NCBI GenBank assembly: GCA_009836625.1
Contig: VXVC01000007.1
Span: 186,001-250,000, forward strand
Source: Holophagales bacterium
GTDB lineage: Bacteria; Acidobacteriota; Thermoanaerobaculia; Multivoradales; Multivoraceae
Length of the DNA: 64,000 bases
Reading direction: 5' to 3'
Part shown: positions 1 to 8,255 of the stretch, one piece after another
Layout of the letters: the number at the start of each line of letters is the position of its first letter
How positions within the stretch are numbered: position 1 is the first letter of the stretch
Position numbers and translations under genes: made by a program
The notes under the pieces: generated by a model
Databases searched by the model: none
What the model was told of the DNA's origin: nothing
Seen by the model: only the letters and a program-made list of their open reading frames with translations

Positions 1-1124
1 GCCGCCACGACCGCGGGCGGCTGGCGGATGGGACGGCCGCCGGTCTCGAAGACCCGCCGTGGCGCCCACACGCCCGCCGCGACGCGTCCGCCGGCAAGTC
101 GCGCGGGGGCCGACACGTCGACGCGGTACAGGCTACCGGCGACTGTGCCGGCGTAGATGCGGTCGGCCACGCCGTCGCCGTCGAGGTCCGCCACGGCCGG
201 AGACACCGTGACCGGGGAGTCGAGCCGACGCTTGTAGAGCAGTGCGCCGGAGTCGACTTCTACGATGTAGAGCCAGTTGCCGACCTCGTTCGGAAGGTCG
301 GGATCGTAGCCGCCGCCGAAGAGCACGACCGGACGATCGCCTCCGGCCAGACGCAGCCTCACGATCGCCGGCGCGGCCAGCGCGCGGCCGAGATCGGGCG
401 CACCGTTGCCGTCCTCGTCGGTAGCGTCCGCGAACGACCAGAGTGGACCCGGACGCGGCGCCAACTCGACCGCATGGAGCGCACCGCCGGAACCGCCCAC
501 CGCCACGGCCCGCGGTGGATCGCCACCGCCGTCCTCCAACCTCGTCACCGCGACGGGCGCCCCTTCCTCGTAGTCGCCGGCCTCGGAGAGAGCAGCCTGC
601 CGGATCCTCCGCCGCGCTTCCGCCATCGTCGCGACCAGGTCCCATCGGTCCCGGCTCCCAGCCGGCCAGGGCATCAGGTCGACCACGGCGGACACCGAGC
701 GGCGGGGCGGCGGCAGCCCGTCCGAACGGCGCGGAGCGCGCGCTGAAGCCGAGAGGACGTGGCTGACCCGCCTCAACCCGCCCAGCGACCCCAGCGTCCC
801 CTCCAGGTTCGTCATGCACAGGTGGCAGGCGCCGTGAGCCATCGGCACGAATCCGGACACCTCGAGCCGGACCTCGGCGCCGGACAGCGAAGCGCCGAGG
901 GTTCGCGTGGTCGGCTCACCGGCGCCGGCGATGCCGCGCGCCACGCCGAGCTCCACCCCGCCGTCCGCCGCGGCCAGCAGACGCACCTGGACCTTGTGCT
1001 GGAACGCGACGAGCAGTTGGGTCTGCGTCGCCATCAGCAACGCCAGGCAAGAGCCGCTCAGGAGGAGCAGGATGAGCGTCACGAGCAAGGTGGAGCTACC
1101 CTGAGCCGTGCCCGGCCTCTTCAC
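1..1124 (-). CDS. PilX-PilY1 fusion, minor pilin/tip adhesin (partial, continues off left edge)
   Basis: Read on the minus strand from a GTG at 1124 whose GTGA overlaps the stop of the pilW-like gene, there are 374 open codons to the window edge. Residues 12-60 look like a PilX N-terminal segment: a hydrophobic helix followed by an amphipathic stretch ending AAADGGVELG. From about residue 230 the protein matches the PilY1 beta-propeller: VVLFGGGYDP, NWLYIVEVDSGALLYK and the calcium-type loop DLDGDGVAD (residues 313-321), with a second D-x-D-x-N loop (DEDGNGAPD) near 236. PilX and PilY1 are normally separate genes whose products sit at the pilus tip; here they appear as one polypeptide. The C-terminus and total length are unknown. 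The family assignment rests on motif recognition. Confidence 0.72.
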   Translation of the reverse strand, partial: MKRPGTAQGSSTLLVTLILLLLSGSCLALLMATQTQLLVAFQHKVQVRLLAAADGGVELGVARGIAGAGEPTTRTLGASLSGAEVRLEVSGFVPMAHGACHLCMTNLEGTLGSLGGLRRVSHVLSASARAPRRSDGLPPPRRSVSAVVDLMPWPAGSRDRWDLVATMAEARRRIRQAALSEAGDYEEGAPVAVTRLEDGGGDPPRAVAVGGSGGALHAVELAPRPGPLWSFADATDEDGNGAPDLGRALAAPAIVRLRLAGGDRPVVLFGGGYDPDLPNEVGNWLYIVEVDSGALLYKRRLDSPVTVSPAVADLDGDGVADRIYAGTVAGSLYRVDVSAPARLAGGRVAAGVWAPRRVFETGGRPIRQPPAVVA

Positions 1125-2137
1125 CGGAGGTTCCTCAACCGGACGACGGACGACGCGGTCCTCTCGACCCGCAGCGCGGCAGCGGCCGGTTCGCCGGCGC
1201 GGGCCGTAGTGGCGAGGTGCGCGGTGAAGCGCCGTCCACCCGCGGCGCGCACGATCGTCACATCCAGGTCGACGATGTCGTCGGCGATCGGCTGCGACAG
1301 GCTCGAGTTGCGCCGCCGCCAGGCAATCTCTGTCCCGGGGTAGAAACGCGCCTTCGCGAGCTGTGATCCCCGACCGGACCCGAGATCGCCCGGCCGGACG
1401 TAGAACCGCCACTCTTCCAGCACGCCGACGCGGTCGACCGCCATCATGGGGCCGGCGGGCCAGACGCCTCCGCTCGACATGCCGACGTAGGCGGCGGCGA
1501 TCGGCCCCCGCGAGGGATCGCCGTGGAAGTGGACCTTCAGCATGCGGCCGCGACCGCGGCCGCTGGCCTCGATGTCCGTGATCGGAGCGACCGCATGAGT
1601 CGCCCCGGCGGCCGCGACCAGGAGCAGCGCGTCGTCACCCGTCTCGCCCGCGTCCTGCAGCATGGAGAGCGGTTGTGAAAGGCCGCCCGCGGTCTCAGCC
1701 CGCACTTCGACCCAACCGCGTCCGCTGGCCGGATCGAGGGCGGACTCCTCCACCCAGTACAAAGGGCCGTTCATCACGCCCCGAACGACAAGGACGTCGG
1801 TGCCCTCGGCCGCGGCCAGTGCGCCGACCGGATGGCCTGGCGCCACGTCCTTCTCGACGAAAGCGACGAGCTCCGGGCGCGGCTCCTCGCCCGGCATCCG
1901 TCGCACGATGCCGCCGCGGCCGGCGCCGCGCAGGCTCCGCCGCAGCTCCCGGTGGGCCGTCCGCTGCGCCTGCTGAAGGAACGCGTCGTCCAGTTGGGCC
2001 CGCGCCAGACGCTGATGGAACGTGAACAGGGAGAGTGCGAACGCCGACACGGCAACCGTAAGGCCGAACGCGACGAGGGTCTCGAGCAGGCTGGCGCCCC
2101 CTTCGGCCGTCTTCGGGAGACCCGCGGCGGTCCTCAT
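1121..2137 (-). CDS. PilW-like minor pilin
   Basis: A 338-residue type IV prepilin-like protein. Residues 13-19 (GGASLLE) form a class III prepilin cleavage site: cleavage after Gly14 leaves Glu at mature position 5, followed by a long hydrophobic helix (TLVAFGLTVAVSAFALSLF). Substrate of the prepilin peptidase encoded upstream. The start ATG overlaps the pilV stop (ATGA), and its stop overlaps the next gene's GTG, so the minor pilins look translationally coupled. The C-terminal body is poorly conserved, as is usual for PilW; the name rests on leader, size and gene order between pilV-like and pilX/Y1-like genes. Confidence 0.75.
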   Translation of the reverse strand: MRTAAGLPKTAEGGASLLETLVAFGLTVAVSAFALSLFTFHQRLARAQLDDAFLQQAQRTAHRELRRSLRGAGRGGIVRRMPGEEPRPELVAFVEKDVAPGHPVGALAAAEGTDVLVVRGVMNGPLYWVEESALDPASGRGWVEVRAETAGGLSQPLSMLQDAGETGDDALLLVAAAGATHAVAPITDIEASGRGRGRMLKVHFHGDPSRGPIAAAYVGMSSGGVWPAGPMMAVDRVGVLEEWRFYVRPGDLGSGRGSQLAKARFYPGTEIAWRRRNSSLSQPIADDIVDLDVTIVRAAGGRRFTAHLATTARAGEPAAAALRVERTASSVVRLRNLR

Positions 2138-2571
2138 GGAACGCGCAGGGTGACGACGGTGATGGTCCTTTCGCCCGCGGCCCGTCCCGCCTGCAGGGCG
2201 GTCACCTGGAGCGTGACCTCGGCGACCTCCAGGGACTCACCCGGGCGCCCGGGTTCGGCCACGGAAACGGAACGGACGACACGCCGATAGCGGGGAGACT
2301 CGGCCGCGCACGCAGCCTGCCAGGCCGCCGCGGAAGGGCACCAGACCTGTTCCAGGTCCTCGGCGCCGTCGAGATCCGGAAGCGACACGCGCGCCATCGC
2401 CGCGAGGGCCTCCGCGCGCCGCGCCTCGAGGTTGTTCAGCCCGGATCGAACGAGCAGCGCGAGCACGGTGGCCGCGGTCAGCCCGAGCAGCGCGCAGGAG
2501 ACGAGCACTTCGACGAGGCTGAAGCCGGCGTGCCGGGGCGCGGCGAAAGCAGCGAGGCGGGTCCTGTTCAT
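2134..2571 (-). CDS. PilV-like minor pilin
   Basis: A short (about 145 residue) prepilin with a textbook leader: RHAG followed by FSLVEVLVSCALLGL, Gly at -1 and Glu at +5. I chose the ATG at 2571 because the longer reading adds residues unlike a pilin leader and would run towards the pilD end. Predicted to be processed by PilD and added to the type IV pilus as a minor, priming subunit. Lies between pilD and pilW-like genes, overlapping the latter by 4 bp. Confidence 0.75.
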   Translation of the reverse strand: MNRTRLAAFAAPRHAGFSLVEVLVSCALLGLTAATVLALLVRSGLNNLEARRAEALAAMARVSLPDLDGAEDLEQVWCPSAAAWQAACAAESPRYRRVVRSVSVAEPGRPGESLEVAEVTLQVTALQAGRAAGERTITVVTLRVP

Positions 2572-2606
2572 ACTGACCAGGACGGAATTGGCGGGCAGAA
2601 CACGGA

Positions 2607-2634
2607 GCCGGCGGGGACGCCGGCCCACCCAGTG
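2607..2634. repeat. Short dispersed GC-rich repeat, copy 1
   Basis: A 28-bp intergenic sequence containing GGGACGCCGGCCCACCCA. It recurs with 3-4 changes at 21319-21346 and 57618-57645, each time in an intergenic gap. Here it fills the only sizeable gap in the pilus operon (between pilD and pilV). Function unknown. Confidence 0.55.
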
Positions 2635-2643
2635 TGAGCAGCT

Positions 2644-3435
2644 CTACAGCAGGGACGTGTAGGCGGCGATCAACCGCGCGCCGAAGAACAGCGACACGAC
2701 GGCGCCCACCGCAAGAAAGACGCCGAAGGGGAGCCTGGAACTCCAGCCCAGCCGGCCGCGGACCAGGAACAGGAGGCCGGCCAGGGCGCCGATCAGTGAC
2801 GCGAGGAACAGCGTCAGCAGCGTCCCCCCGACGCCGAGGAAGGCGCCGACCGCGGCGAGCATCTTCACGTCCCCGAGCCCCATGCCCCGCACGCGGCGAA
2901 GGAGGTACCAGAGCCCGATCAGAAGCAGCAGCGCGCCCGCGCCGATCGCGGCGCCGAGCACCGCGTCCCGGGGCGTTGTCCAGGTAGCCACGAAGGAGCC
3001 GGCCAGACCGAGACCGATCCCGCCGTAGGTCAGTGGGTCAGGGAGCAGGAAGTGGCTCGCGTCGATGATCGCCAGCACCAGCATCAGGCTGCAGAAGACG
3101 GCGGCCAGAAGACCGTCGAAAGTCGGCCCGAACACGAGCCAGGACGTGAGCCAGAGAAGACCGCTGCCCGCCTCGACCGCCGGATAGCGCCACGCGATCG
3201 CCTCGCCGCAGGTCCTGCAGCGGCCGCGAAGCACTGCGAAACTCAAGAGCGGTACGTTGTCCCTTGCGGCAATCCCGGCGCTGCAGTGGGGACAGCACGA
3301 GCGCGGCCGAACGATCGACTCACCACGCGGCAGGCGCCAGGCGACCACGTTGAGGAAGCTGCCGACGCACAACCCGACCACCGCGGCGTACACCGCTCCG
3401 AAAGCGAACATCGCCGGCGCCGCTTCGGCGGTCAT
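2644..3435 (-). CDS. pilD: Prepilin peptidase / N-methyltransferase PilD
   Basis: An integral inner-membrane aspartyl peptidase that removes prepilin leaders and N-methylates the new N-terminus. About 263 residues. The N-terminal CxxC pairs (CCPHC and CRTC) match the zinc-binding cytoplasmic domain; catalytic Asp motifs are IDASHFLLPDPLTY and GMGLGDVKMLAAVGAFLG. Multiple TM segments follow. The ATG at 3435 overlaps the M20 peptidase stop (ATGA). The longer open frame upstream lies inside the M20 gene and is antisense-free shadow, so it was excluded. Downstream minor pilins are its expected substrates. Confidence 0.93.
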   Translation of the reverse strand: MTAEAAPAMFAFGAVYAAVVGLCVGSFLNVVAWRLPRGESIVRPRSCCPHCSAGIAARDNVPLLSFAVLRGRCRTCGEAIAWRYPAVEAGSGLLWLTSWLVFGPTFDGLLAAVFCSLMLVLAIIDASHFLLPDPLTYGGIGLGLAGSFVATWTTPRDAVLGAAIGAGALLLLIGLWYLLRRVRGMGLGDVKMLAAVGAFLGVGGTLLTLFLASLIGALAGLLFLVRGRLGWSSRLPFGVFLAVGAVVSLFFGARLIAAYTSLL

Positions 3436-4859
3436 GGTTGCCCGCCGTTCCCCCGAACCAGCGCGGCGACGACCCGCTTCATCGTCTCGCAGCCGCGAAG
3501 GAAATCGTCCACCGGTATCCGCTCGTCGAGCCCGTGGATCCCCGCGGCGTCTCCGCTGGCTACGACAAAGGGGGAGAAGCCGTAGGCGTCCACACCGCGC
3601 CGGCGGAAGAAACGGGAGTCCGTGGCGCCGGCGATCATGGCCGGCGCCACCGGCGCGCGCACGCCGAGGACGCGTTTCAGCGTCCGGTACACATAGCTGT
3701 CCGTGCTCGACGCCGGGCTGGCACCCGAGCGCAGGAGTTCCTCGACGTGGATGCCGGTACCCAGGACGGTGTCGACCCGCCGGCGGAAGGCCTCGGCATC
3801 GGTGTCTGGCAGCAGGCGGGCGTCGATCAGCGCCACGGCCTCGGCCGGCGCCACGTTGACCGGTCCGCCGCCATTGTCGATCCGGGTGATCTGAACGGTG
3901 TCGCGGAAGCTCGCCGACATGCCGGGCAGCAGTACCCGGTCCAGGCCACCGACCCGAAGGCGCCGGTCCAGTTCGTCCTGCACGGCCTCGATCGGCTGAT
4001 CGAAGACTTCGGCGAACTCGTCCGAGTGGAACGCGGCGAGCCGCCGGTAGGCCTCGTGCGCTGCAGTGGTGACCCGCCACGGATGCTCCAGTTCGAGGAC
4101 CCGGTTCAGCGCCCGCACCAGCCGGTGCGTGGGGCTGGCGGGGTTGAATCCCGAACCGTGCCCGCCGCGCCCGGTGGCCGTGACGCGGAGCCAGAGCACC
4201 TGCTTCTGCGCCGTCTCGATGCCCCACCACAGCAGGCGGTCGCCAGCCACACGGTTGACGCCCGCCTCGTTCAGCACCGCCTCGGCATCGTCGAACAACT
4301 CCCGGTGCTCCTCCAGCAGCCAGCCGACGCCGTCGGCGCCGCCCGCCTCCTCGTCTGCGCTGGCGACGAAGATCAGGTCCCGGCGCCGCGGCTCCCCGCT
4401 CTCGAGCAGGTGCAGCATCGCGCCCAGATGGGCGATGCCGAGACTCTTCGCATCGAGGGCGCCACGGCCCCAGATCTTCCCGTCGTGCATCGTGCCGCCG
4501 AAGGGCGGCCGGCTCCAGCCCTCTCCCGCCGGGACCACGTCGACGTGATGCAGCAGCATCAGTGCGCCGCTACCGGCATCCCGGGCGTTCGCCGGCAGCC
4601 GCGCGTAGAGGTTGGCCCGACCGTTGGGGCTGGTCAGCACCCGAACGTCGATCTCTCCCGTCGGGTCGTGGCGCTCGATCAGCGAGACCAGGTACTCGAC
4701 GGCCGCCTTCTCGCCACCCGGGGGATTGCTGGTGTCGAACGCGAGATAGGTCTGGAGCCAGGCGACCGGACCAGCGCCGGCGAACGCCGGTCCCGCCGCC
4801 AGCAGAACCGCGGCGGAGGCCAGGAGCAGCCTGGTCGGCCGCCCTCCGCGCCCCCTCAC
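3432..4859 (-). CDS. Secreted M20 family metallopeptidase
   Basis: A 475-residue dinuclear-zinc peptidase of the M20/ArgE/DapE/CPG2 superfamily. The N-terminus is a signal peptide or anchor (LLLASAAVLLAAGPAFAGA). Metal and catalytic motifs are LLHHVDVVP, WGRGALDAKS and ASADEEAGG. The GTG start overlaps the stop of the upstream M20 gene (GTGA), and its own stop overlaps the pilD ATG. Family function is removal of N-terminal or C-terminal amino acids from small peptides; the substrate cannot be deduced. It is paralogous to its upstream neighbour. Confidence 0.88.
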   Translation of the reverse strand: MRGRGGRPTRLLLASAAVLLAAGPAFAGAGPVAWLQTYLAFDTSNPPGGEKAAVEYLVSLIERHDPTGEIDVRVLTSPNGRANLYARLPANARDAGSGALMLLHHVDVVPAGEGWSRPPFGGTMHDGKIWGRGALDAKSLGIAHLGAMLHLLESGEPRRRDLIFVASADEEAGGADGVGWLLEEHRELFDDAEAVLNEAGVNRVAGDRLLWWGIETAQKQVLWLRVTATGRGGHGSGFNPASPTHRLVRALNRVLELEHPWRVTTAAHEAYRRLAAFHSDEFAEVFDQPIEAVQDELDRRLRVGGLDRVLLPGMSASFRDTVQITRIDNGGGPVNVAPAEAVALIDARLLPDTDAEAFRRRVDTVLGTGIHVEELLRSGASPASSTDSYVYRTLKRVLGVRAPVAPAMIAGATDSRFFRRRGVDAYGFSPFVVASGDAAGIHGLDERIPVDDFLRGCETMKRVVAALVRGNGGQP

Positions 4860-6349
4860 CGGACCGCCTCCGGCACGCCGCCCGCGGAAACCGCGGTCAA
4901 CGTGGCCCCCGCCGCCAGGTCGAGCAGGTCCAGTACGACCTGCCGGTAAAGCTCGACGCCGTCGATAAAGGCGGGCAGGGCGATCTTCTCGTTCGGGCCG
5001 GCCACGGTCATCGAGTCGACGGCCAGGAACCGGAAGGGCGTGAATCCATACGCGGCAATGCCGTGAAGCCGGAAGAAGCGGGCGTCGTTGGCGTAGCGCG
5101 CCAGCAGATAGGGACCGATCCGCTCCGACTCGACGCCGGTGCGCCGGCGCAGCGAGTCGGTCAACTGCAGGTACGCCGGGTGATCGAGAGGGCTGCCGTG
5201 TGCCGCTCCCCGCCGCTCGTGGATGCGAATCTCCACGCCGTCCAGCAGCCGGGCGGGCAGGAGTTCGGCCGCGGCAGCGTCGGCGTCCAGTCCGGGCAGC
5301 ACGTGGAGGACGATGCGCAGCCGGTAGCCGCCAGAGGGAGCGGCTTCGACGAAGAACGGATGCGCCTCGTTGCGAAACAGCGCCTTGAGCAGGTCCGGCA
5401 GGCCGTCGAAGAGCTCCGGCTCCCCGAGCAGACGCTCCGGCTCGGCCAGCGCCGCCCGGTAGTCCGGATGCTGGCGCGACGGCCCGTAGGTCGCCGCGAA
5501 CGCGGCCACCTCGGGCACCACCGCCACCGGCCTCGCGGTGCCGAGGGCCGCAAGCAGATCAGCGCGCAGGCGCTCCAGCCGCTCTGCCGACGGCGCCGTT
5601 GCCATCGCCTCCAGGAACTGCTTCTGGGCGAAGGAGGTGCCCCAGTACTTCACCTCGCTCGTCCAGGTCGCCTCCAGCACGCCGCCCTCGGTCAGCACGG
5701 CCCAGAAACGGTCCTTGAGTTCCGGACGATTGTTGAGAATGTGGCGCGTTCCCAGGTCGCTGCCGGTCTCTTCGCTGCTCGTCGCGAGGAAGACCAGTGA
5801 CCGGCGCGGCAGGCGGCCGGTCGCCGCCATCCGCTCCCGGGCCGCCAGCGTCGCGGCGAGCTGAGCCACGGTCACGCTCTTCATGTCGAACACGCCGCGG
5901 CCAATCATCCATGGCGGCTCGATCCGCCCCTCGAAGGGCGGCACGACCCACTCCTCCGGGCGCCGCACCGGATCGACGTCGAGGTGGTTGTGGAGCACCA
6001 GCGCTTCGCGGCTCTCGCCTTCGAGGATCGCCCACAGGTTCGCCCTGGCGCCTTCGTGCCGCTCGATCTCCACGGCAATGCCCGCCTCCTCCAGGATGCC
6101 GGCGAGGTAGCGCGCGGCATCGATCTCGCGACCGGTGTCCGGCGTCGTGTCGATCCGCACCAGATCCTGAAGGCGCCGGACGTTCTCGTCCGCCTCGAAG
6201 TCGACATCCTGCCAGCTCGTGTCGAAGACCGGAGGCGGCGCCGTCCGCCGGGAAACCACGACGGCGAACGCGACGGCCGCGAGCAACGCTCCATAGAGCA
6301 CGATCCGGGCAGCCAGGCGGTGCCGCGCCTTCGACTTCGCGCTCGACAT
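4856..6349 (-). CDS. Membrane-anchored M20 family metallopeptidase
   Basis: A second M20 peptidase, about 497 residues from the ATG at 6349 (a start 27 bp upstream is possible). A single N-terminal TM segment (LYGALLAAVAFAVVVSR) suggests an inner-membrane-anchored, periplasmic enzyme. Motifs: LVLHNHLDVDP, IGRGVFDMKS and ATSSEETGSD carry the expected metal ligands and catalytic Glu. First gene of the M20-M20-pilD-pilV-pilW-pilX/Y1 run. Faces away from the LPG-synthase-like gene across 60 bp, which should hold both promoters. Confidence 0.87.
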   Translation of the reverse strand: MSSAKSKARHRLAARIVLYGALLAAVAFAVVVSRRTAPPPVFDTSWQDVDFEADENVRRLQDLVRIDTTPDTGREIDAARYLAGILEEAGIAVEIERHEGARANLWAILEGESREALVLHNHLDVDPVRRPEEWVVPPFEGRIEPPWMIGRGVFDMKSVTVAQLAATLAARERMAATGRLPRRSLVFLATSSEETGSDLGTRHILNNRPELKDRFWAVLTEGGVLEATWTSEVKYWGTSFAQKQFLEAMATAPSAERLERLRADLLAALGTARPVAVVPEVAAFAATYGPSRQHPDYRAALAEPERLLGEPELFDGLPDLLKALFRNEAHPFFVEAAPSGGYRLRIVLHVLPGLDADAAAAELLPARLLDGVEIRIHERRGAAHGSPLDHPAYLQLTDSLRRRTGVESERIGPYLLARYANDARFFRLHGIAAYGFTPFRFLAVDSMTVAGPNEKIALPAFIDGVELYRQVVLDLLDLAAGATLTAVSAGGVPEAVR

Positions 6350-6409
6350 CTGCGGAATCAGCTTAGCGCCTCCCACCTGAGCTGTACGGTCACGAAGCTG
6401 CTAGCGTCC

Positions 6410-7456
6410 ATGTCGCCGCTCGTGCAGCTCTCCAACCACCAGCCGTTCCGCGGCATCGGAAGGGGCCTGCTGATCCTGCTCCTGCTGGGCACGGTCACCT
6501 TCGCCGTGCTCGGCTTTGTCGGCGACTTCGAGCAGATCCGCGATCTGATCCGGGACTTCAGCGTCTCGACGCTGGTCGTCGTGCTGCTGCTGTCCGCGGT
6601 CAACTACTGGCTGCGCTTCGTTCGCTGGCAGATGTACCTGCGGCAACTCGACGTCCGCCTGCACTGGAGCCGCAGTCTCGCCATCTTCCTGACCGGCTTC
6701 CTGCTCGCGGTGACTCCGGGCAAGGCCGGCGAACTCGCCAAGGCCTGGCTGGCGCGCGAGTTCGGCGGCGGACGGGCCCGTCCGGTCATCGCCGTCGTGG
6801 TCACCGAACGGCTGCTCGACGTGCTCGCCGTCCTGCTCCTGCTCCTGTCGTCGGTCTTCGTCTTCACCGGTCAGCGCTCGTTCGTCGCTGCCATCGTCCT
6901 CGTCGCGGCCGGCGCCGCGGTCGTCGTGGCCTACGGTCCCCTCACGAGACGACTCCTGCCCCTGCTGGCCAGAAGTCGCCTCGCCAGGGGCCGCGCCGCC
7001 CTGCTGATCGACATTCACCAGGCATTCACGAAACTCGTGGAGCCCAGGATGCTGGTGCCGGGCCTCGCCCTGTCCACCGCGGCGTGGGCTGCCGAGGGGA
7101 TCGGCTGCGCGCTCGTCGTTCGTCACTACGCGCCCTCGGTGCCCGTGCTGGCCTCGGTGTTCGACTACGCGGCCTCAAGCGTCGCGGGCGCCGCCTCGAT
7201 GATCCCCGGCGGCCTGCTCGCCGCGGAGGGGTCGCTCGTCCTGCTGCTGGAAAGCCAGGGCGTCGCTCTCGACGCCGCGATGGCCTCGACCGTCATCGTC
7301 CGCGCCGCCACCCTGTGGTTCGCGGTCGCGGTCGGGGTGCTGGCCATGCCCTGGGTGCTGTCGCTACTGCGCCGGCCCCGGCAGGTAGACGATGAGGAAG
7401 ACGGCCAGGGTGTAGAGCCCCACGTTCACCAGGAAGGGGACGTCGTACAGAAGTAG
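6410..7456 (+). CDS. Lysylphosphatidylglycerol synthase TM-region / AglD-like membrane protein
   Basis: About 348 residues, nearly all hydrophobic, with six or more TM helices. It contains the flippase-like domain signature seen in MprF N-termini and stand-alone UPF0104 proteins: FLTGFLLAVTPGKAGELAKAWLAR and, near the C-terminus, SSVAGAASMIPGGLLAAEGS. Such proteins move or modify lipid-linked molecules; no synthase domain is attached, so lipid aminoacylation is not expected. The C-terminal 93 bp overlap the convergent UbiA-type gene, which is unusually long; an earlier real stop is not available in this frame. Confidence 0.8.
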   Translation: MSPLVQLSNHQPFRGIGRGLLILLLLGTVTFAVLGFVGDFEQIRDLIRDFSVSTLVVVLLLSAVNYWLRFVRWQMYLRQLDVRLHWSRSLAIFLTGFLLAVTPGKAGELAKAWLAREFGGGRARPVIAVVVTERLLDVLAVLLLLLSSVFVFTGQRSFVAAIVLVAAGAAVVVAYGPLTRRLLPLLARSRLARGRAALLIDIHQAFTKLVEPRMLVPGLALSTAAWAAEGIGCALVVRHYAPSVPVLASVFDYAASSVAGAASMIPGGLLAAEGSLVLLLESQGVALDAAMASTVIVRAATLWFAVAVGVLAMPWVLSLLRRPRQVDDEEDGQGVEPHVHQEGDVVQK

Positions 7457-8248
7457 CTCGGTCGGGTTCCGCTGTTTCGGGTTGTCCGCCTTGTGGATCA
7501 GGTACAGGTAGCGGAAGATGCCGAACAGCACGAACGGAACGGTCCACACCAGGCCGTAGTCGCCGAAGCGCATGACGGTTTCGTCGGCGGTCGTGTAGAG
7601 GGCGTAGGACAGCAGCGTCGAAGCCGTCACGACGTTCATCATCTGGTCCAGGAACGTCGGGCTGTAGTGATCGAGAACCGCCCGCTGCTCGCCGGCGTCG
7701 TCCGGAAGCAGCACGAGTTCGTGGCGGCGCTTGGAGAATCCCAGGAACAGCGACAGGAAGACCGTACAGAGCAGCAGCCACGCGGAGACCGTGACCCCGA
7801 CGGCGGTCGCTCCGACCACCACCCGGATGACGTAGCCGCTCGCCAGCACCATCACGTCGACGATCACGATCTCCTTCAACCACAGGCTGTACAGGAGGTT
7901 CGCCAGCAGGTAGAGGCCGACCAGGAGCGCCGTCTCCCGGTTGAGCGTCCAGGCCGCGATCAGCCCGGCGGCGGCAAGGGCGACGCCCGTCGCGGCGGCG
8001 GGCGTCGCGCCGAGGGCGCCGGACGCCACCGGCCGCAACCGCTTGCGCGGATGGCGGCGGTCCTGCTCGCGGTCGCGGAGGTCGTTGAACAGGTAGACGG
8101 CACTGGCCGCGGCGCAGAAGGCGAGGAAGGCGATCGCCGACGCCTCCAGCGTGCCGCGATCCAGGAGGCTGCCGGCAAACGTCGCCGGCGCCAGCACGAA
8201 GACGTTCTTGCTCCACTGCGCCGGCCGGAGCGACCTGAAGAGCGGCAC
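7364..8248 (-). CDS. UbiA-family prenyltransferase, decaprenyl-phosphate phosphoribosyltransferase-like
   Basis: A 294-residue polytopic membrane enzyme. Starts with RPAQWSKNVFVLAP, typical of the DPPR-synthase (Rv3806c-like) branch. The first Asp-rich motif NDLRDREQDRRHPRKRLRP is complete and includes the HP..K..RP extension seen in enzymes that use phosphoribosyl pyrophosphate and a polyprenyl phosphate. Expected product is a polyprenyl-phosphoryl-phosphoribose, a precursor of arabinose-type donors. No epimerase partner (DprE1/2) is nearby, so the pathway role is open. Convergent 93-bp overlap with the flippase-like gene. Confidence 0.82.
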   Translation of the reverse strand: MPLFRSLRPAQWSKNVFVLAPATFAGSLLDRGTLEASAIAFLAFCAAASAVYLFNDLRDREQDRRHPRKRLRPVASGALGATPAAATGVALAAAGLIAAWTLNRETALLVGLYLLANLLYSLWLKEIVIVDVMVLASGYVIRVVVGATAVGVTVSAWLLLCTVFLSLFLGFSKRRHELVLLPDDAGEQRAVLDHYSPTFLDQMMNVVTASTLLSYALYTTADETVMRFGDYGLVWTVPFVLFGIFRYLYLIHKADNPKQRNPTELLLYDVPFLVNVGLYTLAVFLIVYLPGPAQ

Positions 8249-8255
8249 GGGGCCC

